DNA from: Myxococcota bacterium
Lineage (GTDB): Bacteria > Myxococcota_A > UBA9160 > UBA4427
Reading direction: 5' to 3'
Assembly (NCBI GenBank): GCA_028823175.1
Contig: JAPKBZ010000014.1
Location: forward strand, 1-64,000
DNA length: 64,000 nt
The number at the start of each line of letters is the position of its first letter. Position 1 is the stretch's first letter. The notes under the pieces are model-generated. The model ran no database searches. It had not been told where the DNA came from and worked only from the letters and a program-made list of their open reading frames with translations. Shown here piece by piece: positions 25,805-35,326 of this stretch. A program made the translations under genes and the position numbers.

Positions 25805-25837
25805 CGAACGCCAAGGGCCGCGAACGACTGAAAGATA

Positions 25838-27079
25838 ATGCTGGCCCAGGGCGATAAAATCCGAGTACGCGAAGCCGAGGAAGTTGGACTTCTCTTTCTG
25901 GCCTGGACATTTCTGCGCATCGGCGCCACGGCTTTCGGCGGCTTCATGGCCCTCGTGTCCGTGGTCCAGACGATCGTCGTCGATCGAAAGAAATGGCTGC
26001 GAACCGAGGAGATGCTCGACGGAGTATCCCTAGCCACAATCCTCCCCGGACCCGTTGCGATCAATGTCGTCGCCTACGTCGGTTACAAGCTCAGGGGTGG
26101 GCTCGGAGCCCTCGTTTGTGCCACCGCGGTGGTCCTGCCCTCGTTTCTTCTCCTCGTCGCGTTCACCATCGCCTACCTGGAATGGGGCGAGATCCCCGTC
26201 GTGGACAAGGCCCTGATGGGGTTCATCCCGGCGGTGGCCGCCATTATTCTCAATGCGGCCTGGGGTATGCGCATCAAGGCGCTGGGGGGTTGGCTCGAGA
26301 TCGTCTTGGCGATCCTGGCGTGTTTTCTGATGATCCTCGTCGGTGGCTTCTATTTAACCCTGGGCATCGTGCTGGGCGCTGGCGGCATCGGATTGTTGGC
26401 TTTTCGCCGGGCGAGCCCCTCGGCGCAAGACCGAGATTCTGGACGGGAACCGCTTCCGGACGCCCCTGGGCCACCGGGTTCGCTCCTGAGTTGGCTGATT
26501 CCATCGGCCCTCCTCACCCTTTTTCTGGGACTCTTCGTGATTCGTCCGCCCGGGATCGAAGCCAGTCCCCCGGCTGAACTCTTCGTGACTTTTTCGGGGA
26601 TGAGCTTGATGCTCTTTGGCGGGGGATTCGTCTTCATCCCCCTGATCCAGGAAATCGTCGTGGACGGACTGCACTGGGTCTCCCAGGCAGAATTCGCCAG
26701 CGCCATTGCCCTGGGCCAGATCACGCCCGGGCCGATCCTCATCAGCGCCACGTTCATCGGTTACAAGGTCTACGGCCTACTGGGTGCGTTCCTCGCCACC
26801 TTCGGCATCTTCTTCCCCCCCGCGCTCCTGATGGTGACCGCCTCGAGGGCTCTGGATCGGATAAACCACTCCCAATTGATCCAAAACGCTCTTCGGGGGA
26901 TACGCGCCGCGGTGGTTGGGCTGATCGTCGCCGCCGCGATCGTCGTCGGCCAGAGCGCTGCTTGGGATTGGGCCACCCTGGTCATCTTTCTCTCAACCCT
27001 CGTCGGGCTGATTCGCTTCAAGATTGACGTGGCCTGGCTCATCCCCGCCGCTGGACTGCTGGGGGTGCTCCTCCACTGA
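25838..27079 (+). CDS. chrA: Chromate transporter family protein, two-domain form
   Basis: A 413-residue inner-membrane protein with two homologous CHR halves. Half 1 has FLRIGATAFGGFMALVSVVQ and ILPGPVAINVVAYVGYKLRGG; half 2 has MSLMLFGGGFVFIPLIQEIVV and ITPGPILISATFIGYKVYGLLG. Both PGP motifs, the hallmark of ChrA, are intact. It starts 33 bases after the sulfotransferase stop, so they may be co-transcribed. Chromate efflux is the known activity of characterised ChrA proteins; a sulfate-related oxyanion role would fit the sulfotransferase neighbour, but that is speculation. Confidence 0.88.
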   Translation: MLAQGDKIRVREAEEVGLLFLAWTFLRIGATAFGGFMALVSVVQTIVVDRKKWLRTEEMLDGVSLATILPGPVAINVVAYVGYKLRGGLGALVCATAVVLPSFLLLVAFTIAYLEWGEIPVVDKALMGFIPAVAAIILNAAWGMRIKALGGWLEIVLAILACFLMILVGGFYLTLGIVLGAGGIGLLAFRRASPSAQDRDSGREPLPDAPGPPGSLLSWLIPSALLTLFLGLFVIRPPGIEASPPAELFVTFSGMSLMLFGGGFVFIPLIQEIVVDGLHWVSQAEFASAIALGQITPGPILISATFIGYKVYGLLGAFLATFGIFFPPALLMVTASRALDRINHSQLIQNALRGIRAAVVGLIVAAAIVVGQSAAWDWATLVIFLSTLVGLIRFKIDVAWLIPAAGLLGVLLH

Positions 27080-27207
27080 TGCGCCAAGGCGCGGCCCCCG
27101 TATGGCAAGGCCCCTGGGTGCACTAGAATGGCGAGCCCAGCCATCGAAGAGCGAGCCCGCTTCCCTCTTAGACCGGGTCCCACCGACCCCCCGGAGAGAT
27201 CGCCGAA

Positions 27208-30200
27208 TTGCGTCGCGTAGCCACTTGGACCCTCGGAATCCTGCTCGTCACGGCGCTCGCCGTTGCCTTGGCGCTTCAATCCGTGAATCTCCCAGGCCTT
27301 CGCGTGCGCCTGGCCCAGGAGTTGTCCCAAGCAACGGGCTACCCCATCGAGATCACCGGAGAGCTCGCCCTCGGCCTCTTCCCCCATCCCGGGGTGAGCG
27401 CGGGCGGAGTCCGTATCGCCAGCCCCCTTCCCGACCAGCCCCACCCTTTGATCGAAGCCAAGAGACTCGACATTCGTCTCGCCCTACTCGCCAGCCTGCG
27501 TCATGGAAGCGTGCGCCTACAAGCGATCGAGCTCGAGGACGTGGATCTCTGGTTGCGTCGAGACGCCAACGGCCAGGAAAACTGGAGCCCTCCCGAGGAG
27601 ACGAACGCTCCTTCCCACGCTCCTCCTCACCCGGCTACTCCGGGCTCCCCTTCCCTTGAGCCGACCGTCGACCCCACGCCTCGCCAGCTCGATATCGTGA
27701 ATATGAGAGTTCACTTTTTCGAAGCGGCCGCCGATCGGTCCTCGCTCCTCGAGCTCTCCCGGGTCGATCTGTCGCGCGCGCACAAGGGCGCTCCGGTCAA
27801 CTACCACTTCGATGGCAAGCTCGATTCAGAGGCCTTTGAGTTCGCGGGGACGGTCACCCCCGACACGACCCGCCCGCCTTCCCAGCCTCGACGCTGGTCC
27901 GTCGAAACCACACTCTCGATGAAGGGGACGGGCACCCGCCTCAGCGTCCAAGGCGTCAGTGGCGTTCTCCCCGACCTCAGCGCCCTGAGTCTGGCTCTCA
28001 CCCTCGAGAGCGATGAGCCCCTGAAACTCGCTCACGGGCTCGGGGTCCCGGGGCTCGGGGCGTGGTCCGATGTCCTTGGCCCGATCAAGCTCACTGGCCA
28101 GGTTCTTGGAAGCGGACCCGAATCCCTCCGGATCAAGGATGCCGTCCTCTCGGGGGGCCGCAAGGAACTCCTCGAACTGAAAATCTCGGGCAGCGTGGCC
28201 GATATTCTCTCGGGTACGGGGCTCGAGTTTGACGTGTCCCTCGATAGTCCGAATCTCGGTCCCGTGCTGGCCCCTCTTGAACTGGGCGTCGCCCAGGTCG
28301 GTGCCTCGCGAATCCGGGCGAAGCTCCGGGGCAGTGCCGATGCCCCTCGAGTCGAGAGCCTCGAAATGACCCTCAGTGCGAAGAACGGGCTCGATCTACA
28401 CCTTCGTGGAGAGCTCGATTACTCGAGTGGAGGATTCCACGGCGGGGTCGACCTCACCCTCGACGGCCCCGACCTTCAGGCCGTTTCCGATTATCTCCTG
28501 AGTCTGCGCCCCTCCCGGGACAAGGCGCTCCGCGCAAAATTCGGCGAATTGAAAGCGCGGCCTATGATCCAGCACCTGCTCGCGCTGCACCCTCTTGAGG
28601 TCACGGGTCGCCTGAGTTCGAACGGGTCGGATTGGTCCCTGAGCAAGCTCGACGGCAAGCTCGGGTCGGCCGGGGGCGATGGGGTCGAGGTTTCGGGCCA
28701 GGCATCCAAACTCTGGCCCACACTTGACCAGCTGGCTTTGACGCTGCGCGGCCATCTCGTCACCCCCGCCCACTTACTGAGCCAGGTGAGCGACACCCTC
28801 GATGCCGTCGAGCGGGTCGAGGCCGAGGCTGTCCTCTCCATGAGCCATGGGCAGGCCCCGGCGCTCCGAGACCTGAAGCTTTCGGTGGGAATGGCGAATT
28901 CGGTGGAAATCGAGGCCCGGGGCAAACTCATTCTCGCGGAGCAGGCGGCCGACCAGAGGGGGCAACTCGCGCTCTCCGTAAAGGCCCCCGATCTTGCCGC
29001 CGTGGGGAAGGTCTGGGGAGGTACGCTGCCCGCTTTGGGGCCCTTCTTGCTCAGGGGTGACCTCGCTGGAACTTTAGACCGTCTCGAACTCACGGGGCTG
29101 GTGGGCCAACTCGGAAGCGAATCCCTTCGAGGACAGGGAAATTACGCCGGGGGCGGGCCGGTACCGGTCTTCGACCTCGAACTGCAATGGGCACAGATCG
29201 ACCTTGTCCGGTGGGGCCTGGGCGGGGCTGGCAAGCCGGGCGAGAGCACCGGGGCAGGCTCGGGTCCGGCTAAACCGAGCGACGAGGCCGAGCCGGGGCA
29301 AGCCACGCCCTTCCGCTTGGAACCGGCTCAGCTGGCCTGGCTCTCCAAAACCAAGGGGCACGTGGCTTTGGAGGTGGGCCAGCTGACCCTGAGCGACCAG
29401 TGGGTTGCCCAGGAACTCAGCGCCAGCTTCGACTGGTCCGGGGGCGTCCTCCGTGGCCCCACGCTCGATATGCATTGGCCCGAGGGCAAGCTCTCCCTAC
29501 GCGGTGAGTTGGACGCACGCGAGCCCGCACCCGCCCTCGCCCTCGGGTTCGCGGGAAATGGTTTTCCCCTGGGCAGCTTCGTGCGCTGGGGGGGGTATCC
29601 CGATCTCGGGACGGGCCTCGTGGATGCGACCCTGCATCTCTCGGGTCGCGGATCCGATTTGCCCGCCCTGGAGAAGAGCCTCGCCGGCGGCCTTCTGATC
29701 GAGATTGGGCACGGAAAGGTATCGGCCCGATACGCCGACGCCGTCGCGCTCTCCCTGCATATCAAGCCCCAGACTGGCGACGTTCCCATGAACTGCCTGA
29801 TCGCTGCGCTTCACATCGAGAAGGGAATCGCGCACACGGACGCACTGCTTTGGGACACCCCAGAGAAGCAAGTTCGAGGCATGGGCTTCGTGAACATTCC
29901 CGAGCGGAGCATGGACATCCTTTTCCGGCCCCACCTCAAGCAGACCCTCGCCACGGCGATCACTGCGGCCGTACGCGTCAAGGGACCGCTGGGCGACCTG
30001 AGCCTGAGGCCCGAACCCCTCCAGACCGCGACCGACCTGACCCGAGGCCTCCTGGGCCGCGCGGTTCGCGTTGTGGCCAAGGTTTCGCCCCAGATCTCCG
30101 ATGCGGTCAAGGACCTCGGCGCCGGTACGGACAGGGCCTTCAGCGCCACCGGCCTCGATGTTTCCGTGGTGGAAACATTGCTGGGCGAAGATGTCACGTG

Positions 30201-30300
30201 TACGTCGGTCAGGAATAAAAGTACGGTTGTCCAACTCAATACCTACACCCCGGCCCAACACTTCCCCGTGGTCGCGCCGAAAAAGAGACCTCTCCAATAA
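27208..30300 (+). CDS. AsmA family protein
   Basis: A 1030-residue AsmA-like protein: one N-terminal membrane anchor (WTLGILLVTALAVALALQSV), the AsmA start motif (ELSQATGYPIEITGELALGLFPHPGVSAGGVRIASP), a long beta-rich body, and the AsmA C-terminal domain (MNCLIAALHIEKGIAHTDALLWDTPEKQVRGMGFVNIPERSMDILFRP). AsmA/TamB/YhdP proteins span the periplasm as lipid-transport grooves between membranes. The body contains a Pro/Ala-rich low-complexity stretch near residues 130-155 and another near 675-695. TTG start with GGAGAG upstream. Probably first gene of its unit. Confidence 0.9.
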   Translation: MRRVATWTLGILLVTALAVALALQSVNLPGLRVRLAQELSQATGYPIEITGELALGLFPHPGVSAGGVRIASPLPDQPHPLIEAKRLDIRLALLASLRHGSVRLQAIELEDVDLWLRRDANGQENWSPPEETNAPSHAPPHPATPGSPSLEPTVDPTPRQLDIVNMRVHFFEAAADRSSLLELSRVDLSRAHKGAPVNYHFDGKLDSEAFEFAGTVTPDTTRPPSQPRRWSVETTLSMKGTGTRLSVQGVSGVLPDLSALSLALTLESDEPLKLAHGLGVPGLGAWSDVLGPIKLTGQVLGSGPESLRIKDAVLSGGRKELLELKISGSVADILSGTGLEFDVSLDSPNLGPVLAPLELGVAQVGASRIRAKLRGSADAPRVESLEMTLSAKNGLDLHLRGELDYSSGGFHGGVDLTLDGPDLQAVSDYLLSLRPSRDKALRAKFGELKARPMIQHLLALHPLEVTGRLSSNGSDWSLSKLDGKLGSAGGDGVEVSGQASKLWPTLDQLALTLRGHLVTPAHLLSQVSDTLDAVERVEAEAVLSMSHGQAPALRDLKLSVGMANSVEIEARGKLILAEQAADQRGQLALSVKAPDLAAVGKVWGGTLPALGPFLLRGDLAGTLDRLELTGLVGQLGSESLRGQGNYAGGGPVPVFDLELQWAQIDLVRWGLGGAGKPGESTGAGSGPAKPSDEAEPGQATPFRLEPAQLAWLSKTKGHVALEVGQLTLSDQWVAQELSASFDWSGGVLRGPTLDMHWPEGKLSLRGELDAREPAPALALGFAGNGFPLGSFVRWGGYPDLGTGLVDATLHLSGRGSDLPALEKSLAGGLLIEIGHGKVSARYADAVALSLHIKPQTGDVPMNCLIAALHIEKGIAHTDALLWDTPEKQVRGMGFVNIPERSMDILFRPHLKQTLATAITAAVRVKGPLGDLSLRPEPLQTATDLTRGLLGRAVRVVAKVSPQISDAVKDLGAGTDRAFSATGLDVSVVETLLGEDVTCTSVRNKSTVVQLNTYTPAQHFPVVAPKKRPLQ

Positions 30301-30474
30301 CCGGGCCCTGGGAAAGCGGCGGGGCCATCCCGGCGACGCCAGCCCCACATTTTTTTGGGCCGCCCTGGGATTCGATTTTCCGCCGTCACGAGGTGACAAG
30401 GCCCGGGCGCGCCGCCTATGCTCTACTCCGGCGACCCTGCTGGGCCGCCCGACGAGAGAAAGGGCGAACGACAA

Positions 30475-30786
30475 ATGGCTCTACTGGCTCCCAAATGCGA
30501 TCGATGCGGAAGACGAACCCGGAAGACCCAAGAAGACAAGCCTATCTGTGAGGCGTGCGCCGAGGAGATGGACCTCATCGTCCAGGCCGGATACGAGGTC
30601 GATCGACTTTGCCCCGTCGACGGAACCGCCATGAAGAAGGAGGTGGCGCATATGTTGGTCATCGACCGGTGCCCGAAATGCAGCGGAGCCTGGCTCGACG
30701 GCGGAGAACTCGAGCGCCTCAAAGAAGGGGTCCAGATGGAGGCCGTGCTTGCCACCACCCGCGGGCTGACTTCGCCTCTCATCTGA
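30475..30786 (+). CDS. Zinc-ribbon protein with zf-TFIIB-type domain
   Basis: A 103-residue protein with two Cys clusters: CDRCGRRTRKTQEDKPICEAC near the N-terminus and LCPVDGTAMKKE...IDRCPKCSGAWLDGGELERL in the middle; the second is the bacterial zf-TFIIB signature. ATG 30475 (MALLAPKCDRC) is preferred over the longer frame because AAAGGG precedes it and the domain begins immediately. It is 18 bases upstream of the YkgJ-like gene, likely the same transcript. Role unknown; probably binds zinc. Confidence 0.82.
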   Translation: MALLAPKCDRCGRRTRKTQEDKPICEACAEEMDLIVQAGYEVDRLCPVDGTAMKKEVAHMLVIDRCPKCSGAWLDGGELERLKEGVQMEAVLATTRGLTSPLI

Positions 30787-30804
30787 TCCGCTGAGCCCGT
30801 CCTC

Positions 30805-31278
30805 TTGCCTCCTTGGTACTCGTCCGGACTGAAATTTGAGTGTTCGCAATGCGGCCTGTGCTGCACGGGCGAGCCGGGAATAGTCTTGGTGACCGACGAG
30901 GAGATCCAGGGTCTCGCGCGGGAGACGGGGCTCACGCCCGAAGCCTTTCGAGAGCGCTACACCCGCGGTCTCGCTACTGGCGAGACCGCCCTGGGCGAGC
31001 GAGAGAATGGCTCCTGCGTCCTGCACGGGGGGACCCGGGGTTGCCTTGTTTACTCGGCGCGGCCCCGCCAATGCATCAGCTACCCCTTCTGGCGGACGGT
31101 CGTCGCCTCGCCCGAGCGCTGGCAGGCGGAGGCGCGAAACTGTCCGGGGATCGGCCAAGGGGCGCTTCGAACACCGGCCGAGATCGCGAGCTTCGCTGAG
31201 CAGGACGGCACCCTTTCCTCGCATCGAGCGAGGAAACCCCGGGGCTCGCGGCAGGGCGGAGAGGGCCCCGCCCAATAA
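30805..31278 (+). CDS. YkgJ family cysteine-cluster protein
   Basis: A 157-residue protein with the YkgJ pattern: FECSQCGLCCTGEPGIVLVTDEEI at the N-terminus, NGSCVLHGGTRGCLVYSARPRQCISYPFW in the middle and ARNCPGIGQGA near the end, i.e. eight cysteines placed to bind zinc or an iron-sulfur cluster. TTG start. Follows the zinc-ribbon gene by 18 bases and ends exactly where the convergent ClC gene ends. Function unknown for the family. Confidence 0.85.
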   Translation: MPPWYSSGLKFECSQCGLCCTGEPGIVLVTDEEIQGLARETGLTPEAFRERYTRGLATGETALGERENGSCVLHGGTRGCLVYSARPRQCISYPFWRTVVASPERWQAEARNCPGIGQGALRTPAEIASFAEQDGTLSSHRARKPRGSRQGGEGPAQ

Positions 31279-32907
31279 CTAGGCTGACCGGGGGGCTATC
31301 GACTCTTTGGCCCCTGTTCCCGCGGCCACCCGCTTGATGCCCTCCTCGAGTCCCCTCTCCGAGAGTTCGCCCGAGCAGATCTCGACCCCGTCGAATTCGA
31401 CAACCGGGAGCCTTGAGCCGTAGCGCGCCTCGAGTTCGGGGTCGCCTTGGATATCCAGGCGGACCCACTCGAGATTCAGTCGCTCGGCAAGCCGAGCGAC
31501 GGTCTCCTGCCCCCCGCCCCCCGCCTCGCCCGGAGAAGTGTCGTAGAGGATGAGTCGGCCCGCGGTTTCCGTTTTCTCATCGCGTAGAACACGATCGAGG
31601 AGCAATGTATAGATCGGCATGCCTCCAAGGCTGTGGGCCACGAGAGTCGCGGGGATACAGGTCAGCACAATGGGCAGAAGCAGTGCGTACCCACCGGTGA
31701 GTTCCATCGCCAAGATAATGCCGGTAATGGGCGCCCTGACCGTTGCCGAGAACAGCGCCCCCATCGCCGCCACCGTATAGACCTCGGGATGGTCAAGCAG
31801 CGCCGGAATCCAGCCGTGTGAGATTTGCCCGAACCAGAGTCCGAAGAGCGTCCCGAGGGCGAGCATTGGGGCAAAGATGCCCCCCGGCGCCCCGGTTCCA
31901 TAGCTCGCCACCGTCAGTACGAAGCGGCCCAGAAAGAGAGCCAGCAAGAAGAGGGTCGGGATTCCCCCGGTCAGGGCCCGTTCGATCAAGGCCTCGCCCC
32001 CACCAACTGCATTGGGAAGCGTCATCGAGAGCCAGCCGATGATGCCGCCCACGCTACCCGCGAGCAACAGTCGCTGGAGCTCGCTCGTTCGCGCCATGCG
32101 ATCCACCGCGCCGAGTAGAAGACCGTTGAACGCGTATCCGATCAGCCCAAGCAGCGCCCCGAAGAGCGGGAAAATCCAGAGCGCCTCGAGCGGGGGGGCC
32201 TCGAGATCCGGCATGGGAAGGATCAAGGTGCCCCCGAGAACGCCACGGACCACGATATCCGAGGTCGCGCAGGCGATCAGGACAGCCTGGACCGAGAGCG
32301 CGTTGTAGTGGAATTGCGGGCGCATTTCCTCGATGACGAAAAGCATTCCCGCCAGGGGGGCATTGAAGGCTGCCGTCAATCCGGCCCCGCCACCCGCGGC
32401 GAGCAGGACGTGGGCGTGCTCGGGCCGGAGGCCAAAAGTCTCCGAGAGCATTCGGCCGAGCGCGGCGCCCATCTGAATCGTTGGGCCTTCCCGGCCCATC
32501 AACAGACCCGACCCCAGGGAAAGAAGCCCCGCTACGAATTTCACCGGGAGAATGCGTTGCCAGCGCATGGGCCGCAGGCCATCGAGGGCCCCTTCGACTT
32601 CCTGAACGCCACTTCCCCCGGCCTCGGGAGCGAAACGCCGAACCAGCCAGACCGCGCCCATCACCGCCAGAGCCGACAGCAAAGCGGCCTGCCAGGGACT
32701 CGGCGCGCCGAACCCCAGATCTCCCGAGTCGAAGTGGCCCCGCAGGTTGTCCATCCCCGTGACGCTCGCGCGGAACGAGGCTCCGACGAGGCCGGCGGCC
32801 GCACCCACCACCAGAGCCCAAAACATAAGCGGCGCATCCCGGCCCTGCGCTTCGATAAAGCGCGCGACCATTCGCCGGTTCGGTCTCGCTTCAGCGTTGT
32901 CGGTCAT
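31279..32907 (-). CDS. ClC chloride channel/exchanger with C-terminal redox-dead glutaredoxin-like domain
   Basis: A 542-residue protein. Residues about 30-440 are a ClC transporter: GGSGVQEVEGAL, the selectivity and gating motif GREGPTIQMG (gating Glu140), FVIEEMRPQ (the internal proton-glutamate position of exchangers, about residues 193-194), and GAPGGIFAPMLALG. Residues about 450-530 form an extra domain with the strand-helix order and cis-Pro (SRLPVVEFDG) of small glutaredoxin-like (DUF836-type) proteins, but the CxxC site is replaced by SPGEAG. CBS domains, common in ClC tails, are absent. Predicted Cl-/H+ antiporter. Confidence 0.87.
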   Translation of the reverse strand: MTDNAEARPNRRMVARFIEAQGRDAPLMFWALVVGAAAGLVGASFRASVTGMDNLRGHFDSGDLGFGAPSPWQAALLSALAVMGAVWLVRRFAPEAGGSGVQEVEGALDGLRPMRWQRILPVKFVAGLLSLGSGLLMGREGPTIQMGAALGRMLSETFGLRPEHAHVLLAAGGGAGLTAAFNAPLAGMLFVIEEMRPQFHYNALSVQAVLIACATSDIVVRGVLGGTLILPMPDLEAPPLEALWIFPLFGALLGLIGYAFNGLLLGAVDRMARTSELQRLLLAGSVGGIIGWLSMTLPNAVGGGEALIERALTGGIPTLFLLALFLGRFVLTVASYGTGAPGGIFAPMLALGTLFGLWFGQISHGWIPALLDHPEVYTVAAMGALFSATVRAPITGIILAMELTGGYALLLPIVLTCIPATLVAHSLGGMPIYTLLLDRVLRDEKTETAGRLILYDTSPGEAGGGGQETVARLAERLNLEWVRLDIQGDPELEARYGSRLPVVEFDGVEICSGELSERGLEEGIKRVAAGTGAKESIAPRSA

Positions 32908-33219
32908 GATTCCCCGGGGTTGCTCCCTCTGGTACCCAAACGAGTCGTAAAGCCTCTCCCAGGCGGGTCGGTGCCCGCTCAGTCCGGGTCGAACATACTC
33001 TTTCTTGCGGCCAGGGGGGTGGCCTCGGTGTAGAACTCCCTGAACTCAGAGGGGTGACGACCTCCGCCGTTTAGAATTCTCGGGGGGCGCCTCCAGCAGG
33101 CTCGGGGCCTTCGAGTTGAACTCCATCCTGGAAAAATAGGCAGACGCGGATCCCACGCAAACCGAGTGGGCGTCCGCCCGAACTCTCTCCGCTCAGGGAG
33201 AGAATCAGGGCCTCCGCTC
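32908..33219. other. Intergenic region, no gene recognised
   Basis: About 310 bases between two minus-strand genes. One open minus frame ends here (SEFREFYTEATPLAARKSMFDPD), which reads like real protein, but no start, ribosome-binding site or family is evident, and the rest of that frame lies antisense in the SDR gene. Probably a spacer or a gene remnant. Confidence 0.4.
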
Positions 33220-33984
33220 TTAGTGGTTCCACCAAGCGAGATCAGAAAAGGCACGCAGGTCCATTTCGTGGGTCCATGCCGAGCGATGTTGCTGGGCGAG
33301 GTGGTAATAGCTGTCCGCGATTTTCTCGGGGAGCATGAGCCCGTCGTGCTCCATCCCCCGGGCCTCACGAAGCTTCGCAAAGGCCTCGGGCCCCAATATC
33401 TTTCCCAGGGTATCGGGAGCATCCACCGCGCCGTCGATGATGATATGGGCGATATGGACCCCTTTGGGCGAAAACTCCGCGTTCAGCGACTGGCAGAGCA
33501 TCCGTCGCCCTCCCATGGCAGCCGCGTGGGAGTGCTGGCCCGCGTTGCCCCGCACAGCCGAGGTCGCCGAGGTCACCAACAGGGTCCCGCGCCCTCTCTC
33601 CTCCATCCGTGGGCAGAGAGCCGAAGCCAGGCGAAAAAGGCCAAAAGTGCCCATCTGCCAGCCGAGTTCGAAGGCTTTGGCGCTCGTGCTCGCCAGGGAC
33701 CGATCCCCTATTTGTGCCCCGAGGTTATAGAGAGCGACCTCAATCGGCCCGATGTCTGCCTCAACTTGGCTCACCATATCCTCGATGGAGTCGGGTTCGA
33801 CAGCGTTGAGTAGGAGACCCGAAGCGCGCGCCCCGCTCTCCGTGATTCCTGTGACTAGAGAATCGAGGCCCGCCTGATCGCTCCGTCGACAAAGGACCGC
33901 GTGATAACCCTCTTGCGAAAAGCGCCGCGCCACATGACCGCCGATTCCCGCGCCCGCACCGACCACAAGACAAACAGGTTCCAT
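33220..33984 (-). CDS. Short-chain dehydrogenase/reductase-like protein lacking YxxxK
   Basis: A 254-residue SDR-fold protein: LVVGAGAGIGGHVARRFSQEGY is the nucleotide-binding glycine motif, VALYNLGAQIG replaces the usual NNAG region, and TLLVTSATSAVRGNAG holds the catalytic-Ser position. Where the Tyr-x-x-x-Lys should follow, the sequence reads SHAAAMGGRRML, with His and Met. Classical reductase chemistry is therefore doubtful. AAGGAGA lies 8 bases upstream of the ATG. Could be a divergent enzyme or a non-catalytic homologue. Confidence 0.8.
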   Translation of the reverse strand: MEPVCLVVGAGAGIGGHVARRFSQEGYHAVLCRRSDQAGLDSLVTGITESGARASGLLLNAVEPDSIEDMVSQVEADIGPIEVALYNLGAQIGDRSLASTSAKAFELGWQMGTFGLFRLASALCPRMEERGRGTLLVTSATSAVRGNAGQHSHAAAMGGRRMLCQSLNAEFSPKGVHIAHIIIDGAVDAPDTLGKILGPEAFAKLREARGMEHDGLMLPEKIADSYYHLAQQHRSAWTHEMDLRAFSDLAWWNH

Positions 33985-34232
33985 CGATGGGCTCTCCTTT
34001 TTCGAGCGCTATGAGCGTACAAACCAAAGCCGCCGATTCCATCACGCGCCACGCCCCAAGCCGTTTTCGATAGGCGGACGGCGACACCAAAACCCTGGAT
34101 AGCCTAGCAGGGCCTAACTCCGACTCCGCCAGGATCGGTTTCGTCCTGAGACCGGTCTCCGGACCCGTCCCCTGCCCTCTCCAAACGAGCCCGACCCGTC
34201 GCCCACATTGACCCGGACGCCCGGGACGACTG

Positions 34233-34871
34233 TTAATAGACGAGAGGTACGACCCGCCAGCGGACTCGTTCGGCATAGGCCGAGTACTCGGGATCTTTCA
34301 GGAGCATCCGCTCCTCCGCCAGGATCCGCGCTCCAAGGAAGAGCCAGACCGTCATGTAGACCACCAAATTCCAGATCGATGGCGCGAGCAGGAGGTAGCC
34401 CAGATGAGTCAGGAAGTACCCGGCGTACATCGGGTGACGGACAAGACGGTAGAGCCCCTTGTCCATCACTCCCCGAGCAGCGGCGACAATCCCGAAACTC
34501 CTTCGCAGACTCAGCTTCGCCCCTGTATGAATCGCAACTCCCAAGACCAATAGAGGTGCGGCCACCGCCGCTGTGACCAGCGGCGCGCCCCCCGGCCCCA
34601 CGGCCAAGGCAAGAAAGGTTCCCGCCACAGCAATGAACCAATCCCAGGGTCGATCCGAGATCAGTTCCGTGGGTCGCCGAATCAGCACGAAGATCACGAC
34701 GATCCCTTCACTGGCAAGAAGCAGCAACGAGAACCAGTTATGGACCTGGACCTGCTCTGGCCAGATCCTCAACAGCAGCCAGCCATAGGCCACAACCAGA
34801 AGGACCTGCTCGGTCCTGTCGAGCCATCTGGCTTTAACACTCGAGGGCACGACGTTATTAGAGAAGAACAC
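34233..34871 (-). CDS. Isoprenylcysteine carboxylmethyltransferase/PEMT-like membrane methyltransferase
   Basis: A 212-residue multi-span protein. The C-terminal half carries the ICMT/PEMT cofactor region: GVMDKGLYRLVRHPMYAGYFLTHLGYLLL and LGARILAEERMLLKDPEYSAYAERVRWRVVP, with the RHPxYxG and EE-x-x-L pattern that binds S-adenosylmethionine. Four to five membrane segments precede it. GTG start with GGAG at 8 bases. Bacterial members methylate small lipids, amines or metals; the substrate is unknown. Confidence 0.84.
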   Translation of the reverse strand: MFFSNNVVPSSVKARWLDRTEQVLLVVAYGWLLLRIWPEQVQVHNWFSLLLLASEGIVVIFVLIRRPTELISDRPWDWFIAVAGTFLALAVGPGGAPLVTAAVAAPLLVLGVAIHTGAKLSLRRSFGIVAAARGVMDKGLYRLVRHPMYAGYFLTHLGYLLLAPSIWNLVVYMTVWLFLGARILAEERMLLKDPEYSAYAERVRWRVVPLVY

Positions 34872-35326
34872 TTCGATTACTCCGTCGCAAGTGCGGAAGC
34901 GAGTGTGGCGCGACTATATCAAGCGGCGGCCGGATGGCTACGCCCACCCTTGCGACCAGCGCACTCCCCAAGGACTCACTTGGGCGAAGTCCGATCGCCA
35001 CTTCGAAATCCCAGCGCGCTATGGGGGAATAGGACATTCAAGCTGCCTTCAGGCGCAACGTCCGGGTAGGTGCATTAGGTATAAGCCCGTAGGGTGTTCC
35101 GTGATGGGTATTGGCCGCATCCGCTTCAAAGGATCTGCTTTCTGGGCATTCGCGCGAGGTGTTTTCGAGTGGAATCAAGAATCTGTGTCGCCTTTTGCCG
35201 GTGGGCTTCATAAAACATTAATGTGCATTTGAAATGATACCCCTACGCGAAACGACGGCAGTTCTAGTGAAACGAAAGCGCATTCAATGTGCATCGGTAT
35301 TAAATAAAAAATTCACTCCTTTCAGG
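34872..35326. other. AT-richer intergenic region, no gene recognised
   Basis: About 455 bases in which base composition falls visibly below that of the surrounding coding DNA. One plus frame (34891-35232) is open but has no recognisable domain, mixed composition and no good start signal. The stretch 35210-35310 is AT-rich and could contain promoters for the downstream small ORFs; I could not place -35/-10 boxes with confidence. Confidence 0.45.

Noticed and set aside
34891-35232. 113-codon plus-strand frame upstream of the Tad locus
   Set aside because: No start signal, no domain, odd Cys/Arg/Trp-rich composition; kept only as part of the intergenic entry.
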